The translations under genes were made by a program, and so were the position numbers. Of a stretch of DNA of 64,000 nucleotides, positions 7,818-16,352 are shown piece after piece. Origin of the DNA: Agrococcus baldri (GTDB taxonomy: Bacteria > Actinomycetota > Actinomycetes > Actinomycetales > Microbacteriaceae); the NCBI GenBank assembly GCA_007988785.1, contig BJUU01000004.1:169516-233515 (forward strand), given 5' to 3'. The stretch's first letter is position 1. Every line of letters begins with the position of its first letter. The notes under the pieces are model-generated. The model saw nothing but the letters and a program-made list of their open reading frames with translations. It was not told the origin of the DNA and did not search any database.

Positions 7818-9014
7818 ATGAGCCTCGACGTCGCAGCGCTGCGCGCCCACTTCCCCTCGCTCGCCTCCGGCCTGGCGCACTTCGACGGGCCCGGCGGCAC
7901 GCAGACCCCCGCGGTGGTCGGCGAGGCGATCGCCCGCACCATCACCGCGCCGCTGTCGAACCGCGGCACCGTCGCGCCGAGCGAGCGCAACGCCGAGGAT
8001 GCCGTCGACGGCTTCCGGCACGCCTTCGCCGAGCTGCTGGGCGCCTCGCCGCGCGGCATCGTCTACGGGCGCAGCGCCACGCAGATCGCCTACGACATCT
8101 CGCGCGCGCTCGCCAAGACCTGGCGGCCCGGCGACGAGGTGGTCGTGACCCGGCTCGACCACGACTCGAACGTGCGCCCCTGGATCCAGGCGGCGGATGC
8201 GGTGGGCGCCACCGTGCGCTGGCTGCCCTTGGACGCCGGCACGGCAGAGCTCGACCTGCGCGGCCTGGACGACATCGTGAACGAGCGCACCCGCCTGGTG
8301 GCGGTGACCGCCGCATCCAACCTGCTGGGCACCAAGCCGCCCGTCGCCCGCATCGCGGCGCGGGCGCACGAGGTGGGCGCGCTCGTCTATGTCGACGGCG
8401 TGCACTACACGGCGCACGCGGCGGTCGACACCGCGGCGCTCGGCGCCGACTTCTTCGTCTGCTCGCCCTACAAGCTCTACGGGCCGCACTGCGCGGCGCT
8501 CGCCGCCGACCCGGCGCTGCTCGAGAGCCTGCGGCCCGACAAGCTGCTGCCCTCGACCGACGCGGTGCCGGAGCGCTTCGAGCTCGGCACGCTGCCGTAC
8601 GAGATCATGGCCGGCGCGACCGCCGCGGTCGACTTCATCGCCAGCCTCGGCACGGGCGGCTCGCGCTGCGAGCGCCTCGTGAGCGCCAACGAGGCGATCG
8701 ACCGACACGAGCTGCGGCTGCGCGGCCGCATCGAGCACGGCCTCGCCGACTTCGGCGAGCGGGTGGCGCTGCACTCCATCGCCGCCGAGCGCACCTCGAC
8801 GCTGTTCCTCACCTTCGCCGACCGCGACCCCTACGAGGCCTGCCGCTTCCTCGCCGAGCGCGACGTGGTCGCGCCCGCCGGCACCTTCTACGCGCACGAG
8901 CCCTTCGCGGCGCTCGGGCTCGACGTCGAGGCGGGCGTGCGCGTCGGCCTCGCCCCCTACAACGACGACGCCGAGGTCGACCGGCTGCTGACGGGCCTGG
9001 CCGACTGCCTCTGA
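7818..9014 (+). CDS. Cysteine-desulfurase-like class V aminotransferase
   Basis: 398 residues, fold type I PLP enzyme. The N-terminus has DGPGGTQTP, and the PLP-binding lysine sits in FFVCSPYKLYGPHCAAL (about residue 220). DGVHYTAHAAVD carries the Asp that contacts the pyridine nitrogen. The set matches the class V aminotransferase group annotated as cysteine-desulfurase-like. A SufS-type catalytic Cys loop was not identified, so the substrate may not be cysteine, and no Fe-S assembly genes are near. It starts 24 nt after the small membrane protein and may share its promoter. Confidence 0.85.
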   Translation: MSLDVAALRAHFPSLASGLAHFDGPGGTQTPAVVGEAIARTITAPLSNRGTVAPSERNAEDAVDGFRHAFAELLGASPRGIVYGRSATQIAYDISRALAKTWRPGDEVVVTRLDHDSNVRPWIQAADAVGATVRWLPLDAGTAELDLRGLDDIVNERTRLVAVTAASNLLGTKPPVARIAARAHEVGALVYVDGVHYTAHAAVDTAALGADFFVCSPYKLYGPHCAALAADPALLESLRPDKLLPSTDAVPERFELGTLPYEIMAGATAAVDFIASLGTGGSRCERLVSANEAIDRHELRLRGRIEHGLADFGERVALHSIAAERTSTLFLTFADRDPYEACRFLAERDVVAPAGTFYAHEPFAALGLDVEAGVRVGLAPYNDDAEVDRLLTGLADCL

Positions 9015-9051
9015 GCGCGCGCAGACGCTGGACGCAGTGCTTCTGCTGTTC

Positions 9052-9057
9052 TACGAT
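9052..9057 (+). promoter_or_regulatory. -10 box of the toxin-antitoxin operon
   Basis: TACGAT is 7 nt before the ATG at 9065, with a CTGGACG element about 18 bp upstream. Short arms GTGCT (9037-9041) and AGCAC (9060-9064) flank the box and could be part of an antitoxin operator. Confidence 0.5.
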
Positions 9058-9064
9058 GTAGCAC

Positions 9065-9328
9065 ATGAAGCAGATCGGTATCCGGGCCCTGAAGCAGAAC
9101 GCCTCCGCCGTCGCCGCCGAAGCAGCGGCCGGCGAATCGATGCTGATCACCGACCGCGGCCGCCCGGTCGCGCAGATCACTCCAATCCCTGAGTCTGCGC
9201 TTGAACGACTGCGCCGACAGGGTCGGGTGCGAGACGCGCGCGGCAGCCTGGAGGCGCTGCCTGAGCCGAGCGCCGAGGGTGACCTGAGCGGAGAGCTCGC
9301 CCGGATGCGCGAGGCAGAGCGGTTCTGA
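9065..9328 (+). CDS. Phd/YefM-type antitoxin of a VapBC-like module
   Basis: 87 residues. The N-terminal half IGIRALKQNASAVAAEAAAG with ITDRGRPVAQITPI is the Phd/YefM DNA-binding and dimerisation domain. The charged C-terminal tail should wrap the toxin. It lies 3 nt before the PIN-domain toxin gene. Antitoxins of this type repress their own operon together with the toxin. A TACGAT box sits immediately upstream and the mRNA is probably leaderless. Confidence 0.9.
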   Translation: MKQIGIRALKQNASAVAAEAAAGESMLITDRGRPVAQITPIPESALERLRRQGRVRDARGSLEALPEPSAEGDLSGELARMREAERF

Positions 9329-9331
9329 CCT

Positions 9332-9724
9332 GTGGCTCACTACATCGACACCTCGGCTGCCGCCAAACTCGTACTGAAGGAAGCGGAATCGACAGCGATG
9401 CGGCGATGGCTGCTGGAAGAAACACGGGTGCTCGTGAGCTCCGATCTCACCCGCACCGAACTGCTGCGTGCTGTGAGGCGCATCGCACCCGACCAGGCGG
9501 TGCTGGCGCGTCGCGTGCTCGAAGAGCTGACGCTGCTCACTCTCGCGACCTCAACTTTCGAGGCCGCAGCACATCTCGACCCGGCGCTGCTTCGCACCCT
9601 CGACGCGTTGCATCTCGCATCGGCGCTCGAGCTCGGAGATGACCTCGAGGGTCTCGTCACCTATGACGACCGCATGGCCGCAGCGGCGCTCGCGCACGGC
9701 ATCCCGGTGGTCGTGCCGCGGTGA
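9332..9724 (+). CDS. VapC-type PIN-domain toxin ribonuclease
   Basis: 130 residues from a GTG at 9332. The PIN-domain acidic residues are visible: YIDTSA at the N-terminus, TRTEL near residue 40, LDALHLA near 90, and YDDRM near 111. These coordinate Mg2+ for cleavage of tRNA or rRNA in VapC enzymes. The target cannot be told from sequence. The stop codon overlaps the GTG of the following AraC-type gene (GTGA), so that regulator is probably translated from the toxin-antitoxin transcript. Confidence 0.9.
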   Translation: MAHYIDTSAAAKLVLKEAESTAMRRWLLEETRVLVSSDLTRTELLRAVRRIAPDQAVLARRVLEELTLLTLATSTFEAAAHLDPALLRTLDALHLASALELGDDLEGLVTYDDRMAAAALAHGIPVVVPR

Positions 9725-10134
9725 GCGAGGCAACGCGCGCCGATGCCGCCCGCCACGCCATCGTCGCGATGCGGCACGTGCGCGACCGCATCGACCGGGA
9801 GTTCGACCAGCCGCTGAACGTCGAGGCGCTCGCGGCGGGCGCGCACATGTCGGCGGGGCAGCTGAGCCGCGAGTTCGCCCGCATCTACGGCGAGCCGCCC
9901 TACAGCTACCTGATGACCCGCCGCATCGAGCGGGCGATGACGCTGCTGCGGCGTGGCGACCTGAGCGTCACCGAGGTGTGCTTCGCCGTCGGCTACGGCT
10001 CGCTCGGCACCTTCAGCACCCGCTTCAGCGAGCTCGTCGGCGTCTCCCCCAGCGCCTACCGGCGCGACCACTCCCAGGCCGCCGCGGGCATCCCCGCGTG
10101 CCTCGCGAAGCAGGTGACCCGACCCATCCGCTGA
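9721..10134 (+). CDS. AraC-family transcriptional regulator, DNA-binding domain only
   Basis: 137 residues containing only the double helix-turn-helix domain. NVEALAAGAHMSAGQLSREF is the first HTH and SVTEVCFAVGYGSLGTFSTR the second, including the family signature. No ligand-binding domain is present. It starts on a GTG overlapping the vapC-like stop by 4 nt and is followed 66 nt later by a VOC-family gene; an AraC HTH protein next to a VOC protein is a recurring pair in actinobacteria, so it probably regulates that gene. Confidence 0.88.
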   Translation: MSEATRADAARHAIVAMRHVRDRIDREFDQPLNVEALAAGAHMSAGQLSREFARIYGEPPYSYLMTRRIERAMTLLRRGDLSVTEVCFAVGYGSLGTFSTRFSELVGVSPSAYRRDHSQAAAGIPACLAKQVTRPIR

Positions 10135-10187
10135 GGCGCGCATCCGTCTCCGTCAGGATCCGAGAAGCGCCGGCGGCCGCCGCGCCC

Positions 10188-10193
10188 TAGCGT
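10188..10193 (+). promoter_or_regulatory. -10 box of the VOC gene
   Basis: TAGCGT lies 7 nt before the ATG at 10201, with no Shine-Dalgarno between, indicating a leaderless transcript separate from the upstream operon. Confidence 0.45.
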
Positions 10194-10200
10194 TGCGGTC

Positions 10201-10614
10201 ATGGACATCAGCATTCACTACGCGTTCCTCCCCCACACCGACGGCGAGGCGGCGCTGGGCTTCTACCGCGACACGCTCGGCTTCGAGGTGCGGCAGGACG
10301 TCGGCTATCGGGACATGCGCTGGATCACCGTCGCGCCCGCCGGCTCGCCCACCGCGATCGTGCTGCACCCGCCGGCCGTCGACCCGGGGGTGACGGATGC
10401 GGAGCGCGCGGTCGTGCTCGACCTCATGGCGAAGGGCGTCTACACCGCGCTCAGCCTCGCGACCGACGACCTCGACGGGCTGTTCGACCGCGTGCAGGCG
10501 GCGGGCGCGGATGTCGTGCAGGAGCCCACCGACCAGGACTACGGCGTGCGCGACTGCGCCTTCCGCGACCCGGCCGGCAACCTCATCCGCATCAACCAGC
10601 GCGCCGCGGCCTGA
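10201..10614 (+). CDS. VOC-family (glyoxalase/bleomycin resistance) protein
   Basis: 137 residues, a two-module vicinal oxygen chelate protein. HYAFLPHTDGEAALGFYRDT starts the first module. The second ends in DYGVRDCAFRDPAGNLIRIN, the standard VOC C-terminal strand. Catalytic role unknown; such proteins bind a metal and carry out isomerase, dioxygenase or resistance functions. The last 46 bp of the gene, including the stop, are repeated exactly in tandem directly after it and again, slightly changed, at 11369-11414 beyond an inserted toxin-antitoxin pair. Confidence 0.88.
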   Translation: MDISIHYAFLPHTDGEAALGFYRDTLGFEVRQDVGYRDMRWITVAPAGSPTAIVLHPPAVDPGVTDAERAVVLDLMAKGVYTALSLATDDLDGLFDRVQAAGADVVQEPTDQDYGVRDCAFRDPAGNLIRINQRAAA

Positions 10615-10660
10615 CCCGGCCGGCAACCTCATCCGCATCAACCAGCGCGCCGCGGCCTGA
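10569..10660 (+). repeat. Tandem duplication of the VOC gene 3' end (2 x 46 bp)
   Basis: 10569-10614 (end of the VOC gene) and 10615-10660 are identical, and the first ten bases of a further copy follow at 10661-10670. A related copy with two changes is at 11369-11414; its similarity extends 8 bp further upstream. The copies bracket the toxin-antitoxin genes at 10747-11356. Confidence 0.95.
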
Positions 10661-10746
10661 CCCGGCCGGCGAGGCACACTCGTCGCTGGACTACGAGGTG
10701 TGGACAACGCAGAACGGGCGTATTACCGTTGTCATACGCTTCGGCC

Positions 10747-11049
10747 GTGGCCCGAGTCGTCTGGACTTCAGAAGCAATCGCGCACATGCGCGAACGCCAC
10801 GGAGTGACTCAAGAGGAGGCCGACGATGCTCTCGCTGATCCGGATGTCTTGTGTCTCTCACCGGATCCGAGCAGTCGCACCGGTAGCTCCGATCGATACA
10901 TCGGCCGGAGTCGCGTTCGCGATGAGGTGCTCGTGGTGATCGTGGTGCGACATGGCAGCGGAAGCTTCGGCGCGAGTGCGTGGCCCGCGAATCGGGCGCA
11001 TCGCGAGATGTACGAGGGAGGGACTGTCAGTGAGCAAGCGGATTCCTGA
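10747..11049 (+). CDS. BrnT-like / RelE-superfamily putative toxin
   Basis: 100 residues from a GTG at 10747, which has a TACGCT box 6 nt upstream. VVWTSEAIAHMRERHGVTQE resembles the N-terminus of BrnT-like toxins, and GASAWPANRAHREMYEGG matches the C-terminus of a small actinobacterial family often encoded before a ribbon-helix-helix protein. Presumed mRNA interferase; catalytic residues not established here. Its 3' end overlaps the next gene by 20 nt. The pair lies exactly between repeated copies of the VOC gene 3' end, so it looks acquired. Confidence 0.6.
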   Translation: MARVVWTSEAIAHMRERHGVTQEEADDALADPDVLCLSPDPSSRTGSSDRYIGRSRVRDEVLVVIVVRHGSGSFGASAWPANRAHREMYEGGTVSEQADS

Positions 11050-11356
11050 AGCAGCGCGGGATGCGGTGCGCGCCGAGATCGAGGCCGACACGGTCGACTA
11101 CCGCGATACGTTGCCGGAGGGTGTGTGGACGAGGCCCAATACCGACCGGCCTCAGATGCTGTCGCTCCGCGTGCCGGGAGAGACGCTCGAGTCGCTGCAA
11201 GCGCTCGCGTCGTCCGACGGAGTGCCGGTCTCAGCCCTCGTCCGCGGGTTCATTCTCGATGGCCTCGCAAGCAGGGGCAACGATGATCTGCGACAGGCGG
11301 TGGAGCGTCTCGAACGCGACCTTGCGCTCGTGAAGGCGCAGGCGTTGAACAGATAG
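11030..11356 (+). CDS. Putative antitoxin, CopG/RHH-like
   Basis: 108 residues from a GTG at 11030 that overlaps the upstream toxin gene by 20 nt. The middle part (MLSLRVPGETLESLQALASS, then GVPVSALVRGFILDGL) has the strand-helix-helix pattern of ribbon-helix-helix DNA-binding antitoxins. The C-terminal helix DLRQAVERLERDLALVKAQA may be a coiled coil. It likely neutralises the toxin and autorepresses the pair. Toxin-first order resembles BrnTA and HigBA modules. Confidence 0.6.
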   Translation: MSKRIPEAARDAVRAEIEADTVDYRDTLPEGVWTRPNTDRPQMLSLRVPGETLESLQALASSDGVPVSALVRGFILDGLASRGNDDLRQAVERLERDLALVKAQALNR

Positions 11357-11368
11357 CGCGTTCCGCGA

Positions 11369-11414
11369 CCCGGCCGGCAACCTCATCCGCATCAGCCAGC
11401 GCGACGCGGCCTGA
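11369..11414 (+). repeat. Third copy of the VOC gene 3' end
   Basis: 44 of 46 bases match the copies at 10569-10660. The last codons and the stop of the convergent ATP-grasp gene (stop at 11392-11394) lie inside this repeat. Confidence 0.9.
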
Positions 11415-12513
11415 TCCGCCGGGCGAGGCGGGCGAGTCGCTTGCCTGCCGGGCTGCGGCGGAAGCGCCGCCAGCGACTGAGGCTCGCCGTCTCACGCGCC
11501 AGCATCGCGTCGACGATCGCGCCGGCCACGTCGACCGGCTCGCCGTAGCCGGGCACGTGGTGGATCGACAGGTTGGCGCCGGTGTTCGCCTCGAGCACGA
11601 CCGCGTCGGCCGCCGAGTCGAGCGAGGGCAGCAAGAGATCGATGCCCGCCACGCCCATGCCGGGGATGCTGGCGGCCGCGCGCTCGGCGATGTGCAGCGC
11701 ATCCGGGTGCACACGAGCCGTGACGTTCACGTGCTCGCCGCCCTGGGAGAGGTTGGCGGCGCCGTTCATGATGACGATCTCGCCGTCGCCCGGCACCGAC
11801 TCGAAGCTGTGGCCAAGTCGGGCCAGCCAGGCCTCGTCGGCCAGGATCGGCAGCCGCGCCAGGTAGGCGTGCCGGCGCCGCAGCTCGCCCTTTGCCGCGA
11901 CGAGCGCCTCGACGCTGCTGCGGCCGTCGCCAACGACGAAGGCGGGGATGCGGCTGGCGGCGGCGACCGCGCGGCCCTCCACCACCAGCACCCGCACGTC
12001 GACGCCAGAGGCCTGCTCCTCCACGAGCACGCCGGCGCTCTCCTTCGACGCCGTGGCCGCGCGCCAGGCGCGCGCGAACCCGTCCTCGGTCGTGACGCCG
12101 ACAGTGACCGCCTCGCCGCCCCTGCCCGCATCCGGTTTCAGCACCACCGGGCCCTCTGCGGCGCGCAGCCAGGCGAGCGCGCGCTCGTACTCGGCCCGCC
12201 CGAAGCGCTGCCCGCGCGGCACCGGCACGCCGTGCTGCTGGAAGAGCAGCTTCGAGATGTGCTTGGAGTTCGCCGCCGGCACCGCGGTGTCGCTCGTGAG
12301 CGAGGTGACCATGTTCTTGATGGCGCCGACCGCGCCGTCGGGGCCGAGGAAGCAGTAGTGGTCGCGGCCCACCTGCAGGATGCGCAGGCCGCGCCGCTCT
12401 GCCGCCTCGACGACGTAGGCGGCGTGCCGGCCGGGATCGTCTGTCTCGTTCAGCGGCGTGCCGCGCGCGACGTGCTCACGGATGGACCGCTCCACCGGTT
12501 GCAACGGAGCCAT
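11392..12513 (-). CDS. ATP-grasp family ligase
   Basis: 373 residues from the ATG at 12513, chosen because a TACGAT box (12521-12526, complement) lies 7 nt upstream; further starts exist at 12522 and 12531. The ATP-grasp fold shows in GPVVLKPDAGRGGEAVTVGV (first ATP lysine and small loop), EEQASGVDVRVLVVEG, and AGIDLLLP...VVLEANTGANLSIHH (metal-binding Glu and Asn). It resembles the ATP-grasp module of cyanophycin synthetase and bifunctional GshAB, and would join a carboxylate to an amine through an acyl phosphate. Substrates unknown. The C-terminal codons come from the repeat at 11369-11414, so the original C-terminus may have been altered. Confidence 0.75.
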   Translation of the reverse strand: MAPLQPVERSIREHVARGTPLNETDDPGRHAAYVVEAAERRGLRILQVGRDHYCFLGPDGAVGAIKNMVTSLTSDTAVPAANSKHISKLLFQQHGVPVPRGQRFGRAEYERALAWLRAAEGPVVLKPDAGRGGEAVTVGVTTEDGFARAWRAATASKESAGVLVEEQASGVDVRVLVVEGRAVAAASRIPAFVVGDGRSSVEALVAAKGELRRRHAYLARLPILADEAWLARLGHSFESVPGDGEIVIMNGAANLSQGGEHVNVTARVHPDALHIAERAAASIPGMGVAGIDLLLPSLDSAADAVVLEANTGANLSIHHVPGYGEPVDVAGAIVDAMLARETASLSRWRRFRRSPAGKRLARLARRIRPRRAG

Positions 12514-12664
12514 GCCCGGCATCGTAGCCAAGCGGGATGTCCTGCCGGCGGGGTGCGCGGACGGTCCGGCCGCTCCCCGCCGACAGAGAATGACATCACC
12601 GGCTTCGCATCACACCGTCACCCGCTCATGGTCGCTGCATCGCATCGGGTGAGACCATGGATCT

Positions 12665-15600
12665 GTGCCGGCATCCCAGTCCCCGACCGTCGATCCGTGG
12701 GTGCTGGAGGCCGAGCGCACCGCATCCGCCCCCGGCTTCCGTCGCCCCTCGCTCGGGCCGGTGCCGAAGGCGCGCGTCTACCTGCTGGGCCTGCTCGCCG
12801 CCCTGCGGGCCGCCGGGCTCGTGCTGGTCGCCGAGGCGGTCGCGCGCGGCATCGCGGCGCTCGCCGAGGGTGACCTGAGCGCCGAGACCACCCGGCTCAT
12901 CGTCGTGCTCGGCGTCGCGGGCGCGCTGCTGCGCACCGGCGCAGAGTGGGCGAGCTCGGTGCTCGCGCGCCGCATCGCGACCGAGGTGAAGCGCTCGATC
13001 CGCGGCAGGCTGTGGCGGCGCATCGCGGCGGGCGAGGCTTCGGGCGGCGGCACCGCCGTGCTCGCCGCCGACGGGCTCGACGACCTCGACGACTACTACG
13101 TCTCCTCGCTGCCAGCGACGATCGCCGCCGCGGTCGTGCCGCTGCTGATCGGCATCCGCGTGCTGGGCGCCGACTGGCTGAGCGCCGTCGTCATCGTGCT
13201 GACGGTGCCGCTCATCCCCTTCTTCATGGTGCTCATCGGCAAGCACACGCAGCAGCGCACCGACGAGGCGCTCAGCGCCCTCACCCGGCTCGCCGACCAC
13301 CTGGCGGAGCTCGCCCGCGGACTGCCCGTGCTCGTCGGCCTCGGCCGCGTCGACGAGCAGGCGGCCGCCCTCGAGCAGCTGCAGCGCCGCTACCGCGAGC
13401 GCACGCAGGAGACCCTGCGCTGGGCCTTCCTCTCGGCCCTCGCGCTCGAGCTCGTCGCCACCATCTCGGTCGCGATCGTCGCCGTCTTCCTCGGCCTGCG
13501 GCTGCTGAACGGCACCATGACGCTCGAGCCCGCGCTGCTCGCGCTCATCCTGGCGCCCGAGGCCTACAACGCCCTGCGCCAGGTCGGCACCGCCTTCCAC
13601 GCCTCGCAGGATGGCCTCGCCGCCCTCGAGCGCTCGCAGGCCATCCTCGACCGCCCCGCCGCCCCCACCCCGCTGGCGCCTTCGCCGGCCGAGGAGCGCG
13701 CGGCCACCCCGCCGGTCGAGGAGCGCGCGGCCACCCCGCCGACCGAGGAGCGCGCGACCACCCCGCCGGTCGAGGAGCGCGCGGGCGAAGCCCGCACGCG
13801 TCACGAGACCATCCCGACCATCCGCATCCACGACCTCACCGTCCGCTACGCCGGCCGCGACACCCCCACCCTCTCCGGCCTCTCCGCCGAGCTCACCGGC
13901 ATCGTCTCGATCGCCGGCCCCTCGGGCGCCGGCAAGTCGACGCTGCTCGCGGCCCTCACCGGCACGCTGCCGGCCGACGCCGAGGTGACCGGCAGCATCC
14001 ACGGCGTGATGACGGATGCGGTGGCCTGGGCCCCGCAAGCCCCTCGCGCGTTCGCCGGCACGCCCCGCGCCGAGCTGGAGCTCTACGGCGCCGAGCCGCT
14101 CGCCGCGCTCGACGAGCTGGGGCTCGGTCACGTCGCCGACGCCGCGGTGCCGGAGCTGAGCCCCGGCGAGCAGCGCCGGCTCGCGGTGGCGCGGGCCCTC
14201 GCGCGCGTCGATGCCGGCGCCCGCCTGCTCGTGCTCGACGAGCCCACCGCGCACCTCGATCGCGCCTCCGCCGAGCTCGTGCGCGCCGCGATGCTGCGCC
14301 GCGCCGACCGCGCCGTGATCGTGCTGGCGAGCCACGAGCCCGAGACGAGGGCGCTCGCCACGAAGACCGTCCCAGTCGGCCAGGCGCCCGCGCTCCCCCC
14401 GGCCGCCTCCACCGCGCACCCCCCGGCCGCCTCCACCGCGCACCCCCCGGCCGCCTCCACCGCGCACCCCGGGGACCCCCTCGACCGCCCGGGACCCGGT
14501 GCACCGGATCTCGGACGGTCGATGGGGTCCCGCGCTCGGGCCGATGCTGCGGCGCCCAGCCCCCTCCGGCTCCGCACCCTCCTGCGCGGCCAGCGCATCC
14601 GCTGGGCCGGGGCCATCGCCATGGCCGCGCTCGCCATCGCCTTCGGCCTCGCGCTCACCGCCGTCTCGGGCTGGCTGATCGTGCGGGCGAGCATCGAGGA
14701 GCACATCATGGTGCTGCTCGTCGCCATCGTGGGCGTGCGCGCGTTCGGCATCTTCCGCTCGGTGGGCCGCTACGCCGAGCGGCTGCTGACGCATGACGCG
14801 GCGTTCCGGGTGGTCGACGCGCTGCGGCTGCGGCTGTGGCGGGCGATCGCCGCGCGCGGCGCCGGCTCGCGGCGGCTGCTCGAGGGCGGCGCCCCGCTCG
14901 ACTACCTCGTGACGCTCGCCGACGACCTGCGCGAGCAGCTGCCGCGCGTGCTGCCGCCGATCACGGTCGGCGTGCTGATGATCGCCGGCGCCGTCGTCAC
15001 CACCGCGCTCGTCGCACCGCAGCTGACGCTCGTCGTGCTGCTGACGCTCGTGCTCGCCACCGCCCTCGCCGCGGCCCTCGCGATCTGGTCGGAGCGCGGC
15101 GCCGCCGCAGCCCGCGTCGCGGCTCGCTCCGAGATCGTGCGCGGCACCGCGGCGCTCGCCACCGCGGCACCCGACCTGCGCGGCAACGGCGTCGCCGCGA
15201 CCGCGCTGTCGCAGCTCGATGCCGCGAGCGAGCGGCTCGCCGCCGCGGAGCGCCGCGCCGCCTGGGCGGCCGGCCTCGGCACGGCGGTCGTCACCGCGGC
15301 GGCGACGGCACTGGCATTCCTCGTGCCCGTGCTGGCTCCCGAGCTGACGGCCGAAGGCGCATCCGTCATCGCCCTCCTCTCGCTCGCGCTGCTCGAGCCG
15401 CTCGTCGACCTCGTCGCGGGCGTGCACCGGGTGCCGTCGATGCGCGCCCTGCTGGGGCGGCTGGGGCCCGTGCTGCGGCCGGCGCCGCAGCCCGAGTGGG
15501 GCGAGGCCGAGCCGCCCAGCCCCGTCGCCGAGCTCGCGCTGCAGGACGTCACCGTGCGCTACCCGCACACGTCGCAGCCGGCGGTCGCGGGCGTCGATGC

Positions 15601-16243
15601 GCGAGCGGATGCGGGCAGCTGGCTCGTGCTGGACGGCCCCTCGGGCTCGGGCAAGTCGACGCTGCTCTCGGCGATCATGGGCGCGCTGCCGCTCGAGCGC
15701 GGCGCGATCCTCGCAGGGAGTAGGCGAACTGCTGGCATCTCGGCTGCCGCAGAGCACATCGACATCTCCGAGCAGCCCGAGCCCGCCGCGCGCCCGCTCA
15801 CCGAGCTCGACGAGCGCGCGTGGAAGGCGCGCGTCGCCTGGTGCCCGCAGGATGCCTACGTGTTCGACTCGACGCTGCGCGGCAACCTGCTGCTCGCCCG
15901 CTCGCGGGAGGACGCGCCCGATGAGGCCACCCTGCGCGAGGCGCTCGCGCAGGCGGGGCTCGCTCCCCTGCTCGGCACGCTCGCGAAGGGCCTCGACACG
16001 CGCGTCGGCGCGGGCGGCTCCGCGCTCTCGGGCGGCGAGCGCCAGCGGCTCGCGGTCGCGCGGGCGCTGCTCACGCGCGCCGACCTGATCCTGCTCGACG
16101 AGCCCACGGCGCATCTCGACGCGCCCACCGCATCCGCCATGATGGCCGACGTGCGCGCCGCCACGGCCGACCGCGTCGTCGTGCTCGTCTCGCACCGCGC
16201 CGCCGACCGCGAGCCGACCGACGCGGTCGTGCGCTTGACCTGA
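12665..16243 (+). CDS. cydDC: Fused thiol-reductant ABC exporter CydD-CydC
   Basis: 1192 residues, two complete ABC half-transporters in one chain. CydD half: membrane domain to about residue 310, then Walker A GPSGAGKST (about 420), signature LSPGEQRRLAVARA and Walker B LLVLDEPTAHLD (about 522). CydC half: membrane domain about 640-930, Walker A GPSGSGKST (about 992), signature LSGGERQRLAVARA and Walker B LILLDEPTAHLD (about 1142). CydDC exports glutathione/cysteine-type reductants needed to assemble cytochrome bd, in keeping with cydAB nearby. Two linkers consist of repeats: four EERAATPPV-like 9-mers (about 342-377) and three PAASTAHP 8-mers (about 578-602), followed by a stretch encoded by a dispersed repeat. 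GTG start. Confidence 0.93.
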   Translation: MPASQSPTVDPWVLEAERTASAPGFRRPSLGPVPKARVYLLGLLAALRAAGLVLVAEAVARGIAALAEGDLSAETTRLIVVLGVAGALLRTGAEWASSVLARRIATEVKRSIRGRLWRRIAAGEASGGGTAVLAADGLDDLDDYYVSSLPATIAAAVVPLLIGIRVLGADWLSAVVIVLTVPLIPFFMVLIGKHTQQRTDEALSALTRLADHLAELARGLPVLVGLGRVDEQAAALEQLQRRYRERTQETLRWAFLSALALELVATISVAIVAVFLGLRLLNGTMTLEPALLALILAPEAYNALRQVGTAFHASQDGLAALERSQAILDRPAAPTPLAPSPAEERAATPPVEERAATPPTEERATTPPVEERAGEARTRHETIPTIRIHDLTVRYAGRDTPTLSGLSAELTGIVSIAGPSGAGKSTLLAALTGTLPADAEVTGSIHGVMTDAVAWAPQAPRAFAGTPRAELELYGAEPLAALDELGLGHVADAAVPELSPGEQRRLAVARALARVDAGARLLVLDEPTAHLDRASAELVRAAMLRRADRAVIVLASHEPETRALATKTVPVGQAPALPPAASTAHPPAASTAHPPAASTAHPGDPLDRPGPGAPDLGRSMGSRARADAAAPSPLRLRTLLRGQRIRWAGAIAMAALAIAFGLALTAVSGWLIVRASIEEHIMVLLVAIVGVRAFGIFRSVGRYAERLLTHDAAFRVVDALRLRLWRAIAARGAGSRRLLEGGAPLDYLVTLADDLREQLPRVLPPITVGVLMIAGAVVTTALVAPQLTLVVLLTLVLATALAAALAIWSERGAAAARVAARSEIVRGTAALATAAPDLRGNGVAATALSQLDAASERLAAAERRAAWAAGLGTAVVTAAATALAFLVPVLAPELTAEGASVIALLSLALLEPLVDLVAGVHRVPSMRALLGRLGPVLRPAPQPEWGEAEPPSPVAELALQDVTVRYPHTSQPAVAGVDARADAGSWLVLDGPSGSGKSTLLSAIMGALPLERGAILAGSRRTAGISAAAEHIDISEQPEPAARPLTELDERAWKARVAWCPQDAYVFDSTLRGNLLLARSREDAPDEATLREALAQAGLAPLLGTLAKGLDTRVGAGGSALSGGERQRLAVARALLTRADLILLDEPTAHLDAPTASAMMADVRAATADRVVVLVSHRAADREPTDAVVRLT
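13691..13798 (+). repeat. 27-bp in-frame tandem repeat in cydDC linker 1
   Basis: Four units start at 13691, 13718, 13745 and 13772, each encoding an EERAATPPV-like 9-mer. They lie between the CydD membrane domain and its ATPase domain. Confidence 0.9.
14401..14468 (+). repeat. 24-bp in-frame tandem repeat in cydDC linker 2
   Basis: Units start at 14401, 14425 and 14449 and encode PAASTAHP three times, between the CydD ATPase and CydC membrane domains. Confidence 0.9.
14469..14531 (+). repeat. Dispersed palindromic repeat inside cydDC
   Basis: Ungapped similarity (about 80 percent by eye over 63 bp) to the intergenic repeat at 59310-59372. The shared core GGGACCCGGTGCACC is half of a palindrome. 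Here it is in frame and encodes a Gly/Pro/Asp-rich part of the linker (GDPLDRPGPGAPDLGRS). Confidence 0.8.
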
Positions 16244-16352
16244 CGCACTCGGGTCGTTCTTCAACGGGATGTCCGGCCCACAGCAGCGCCGCACCGGCTG
16301 AACGCCACCGCCCGACAGGCAACCCGCCGGCGGCGCGGCGTCGCGCAGCGCG

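Noticed and set aside
7818..9014. The class V aminotransferase as part of a phosphorothioate or Fe-S system
   Set aside because: No dnd, ssp, suf or isc partners are nearby and no catalytic Cys loop was identified.
13691..14468. Regular 27-bp and 24-bp repeats as a possible CRISPR array
   Set aside because: The units are contiguous, without spacers, and stay in frame within the cydDC linkers.
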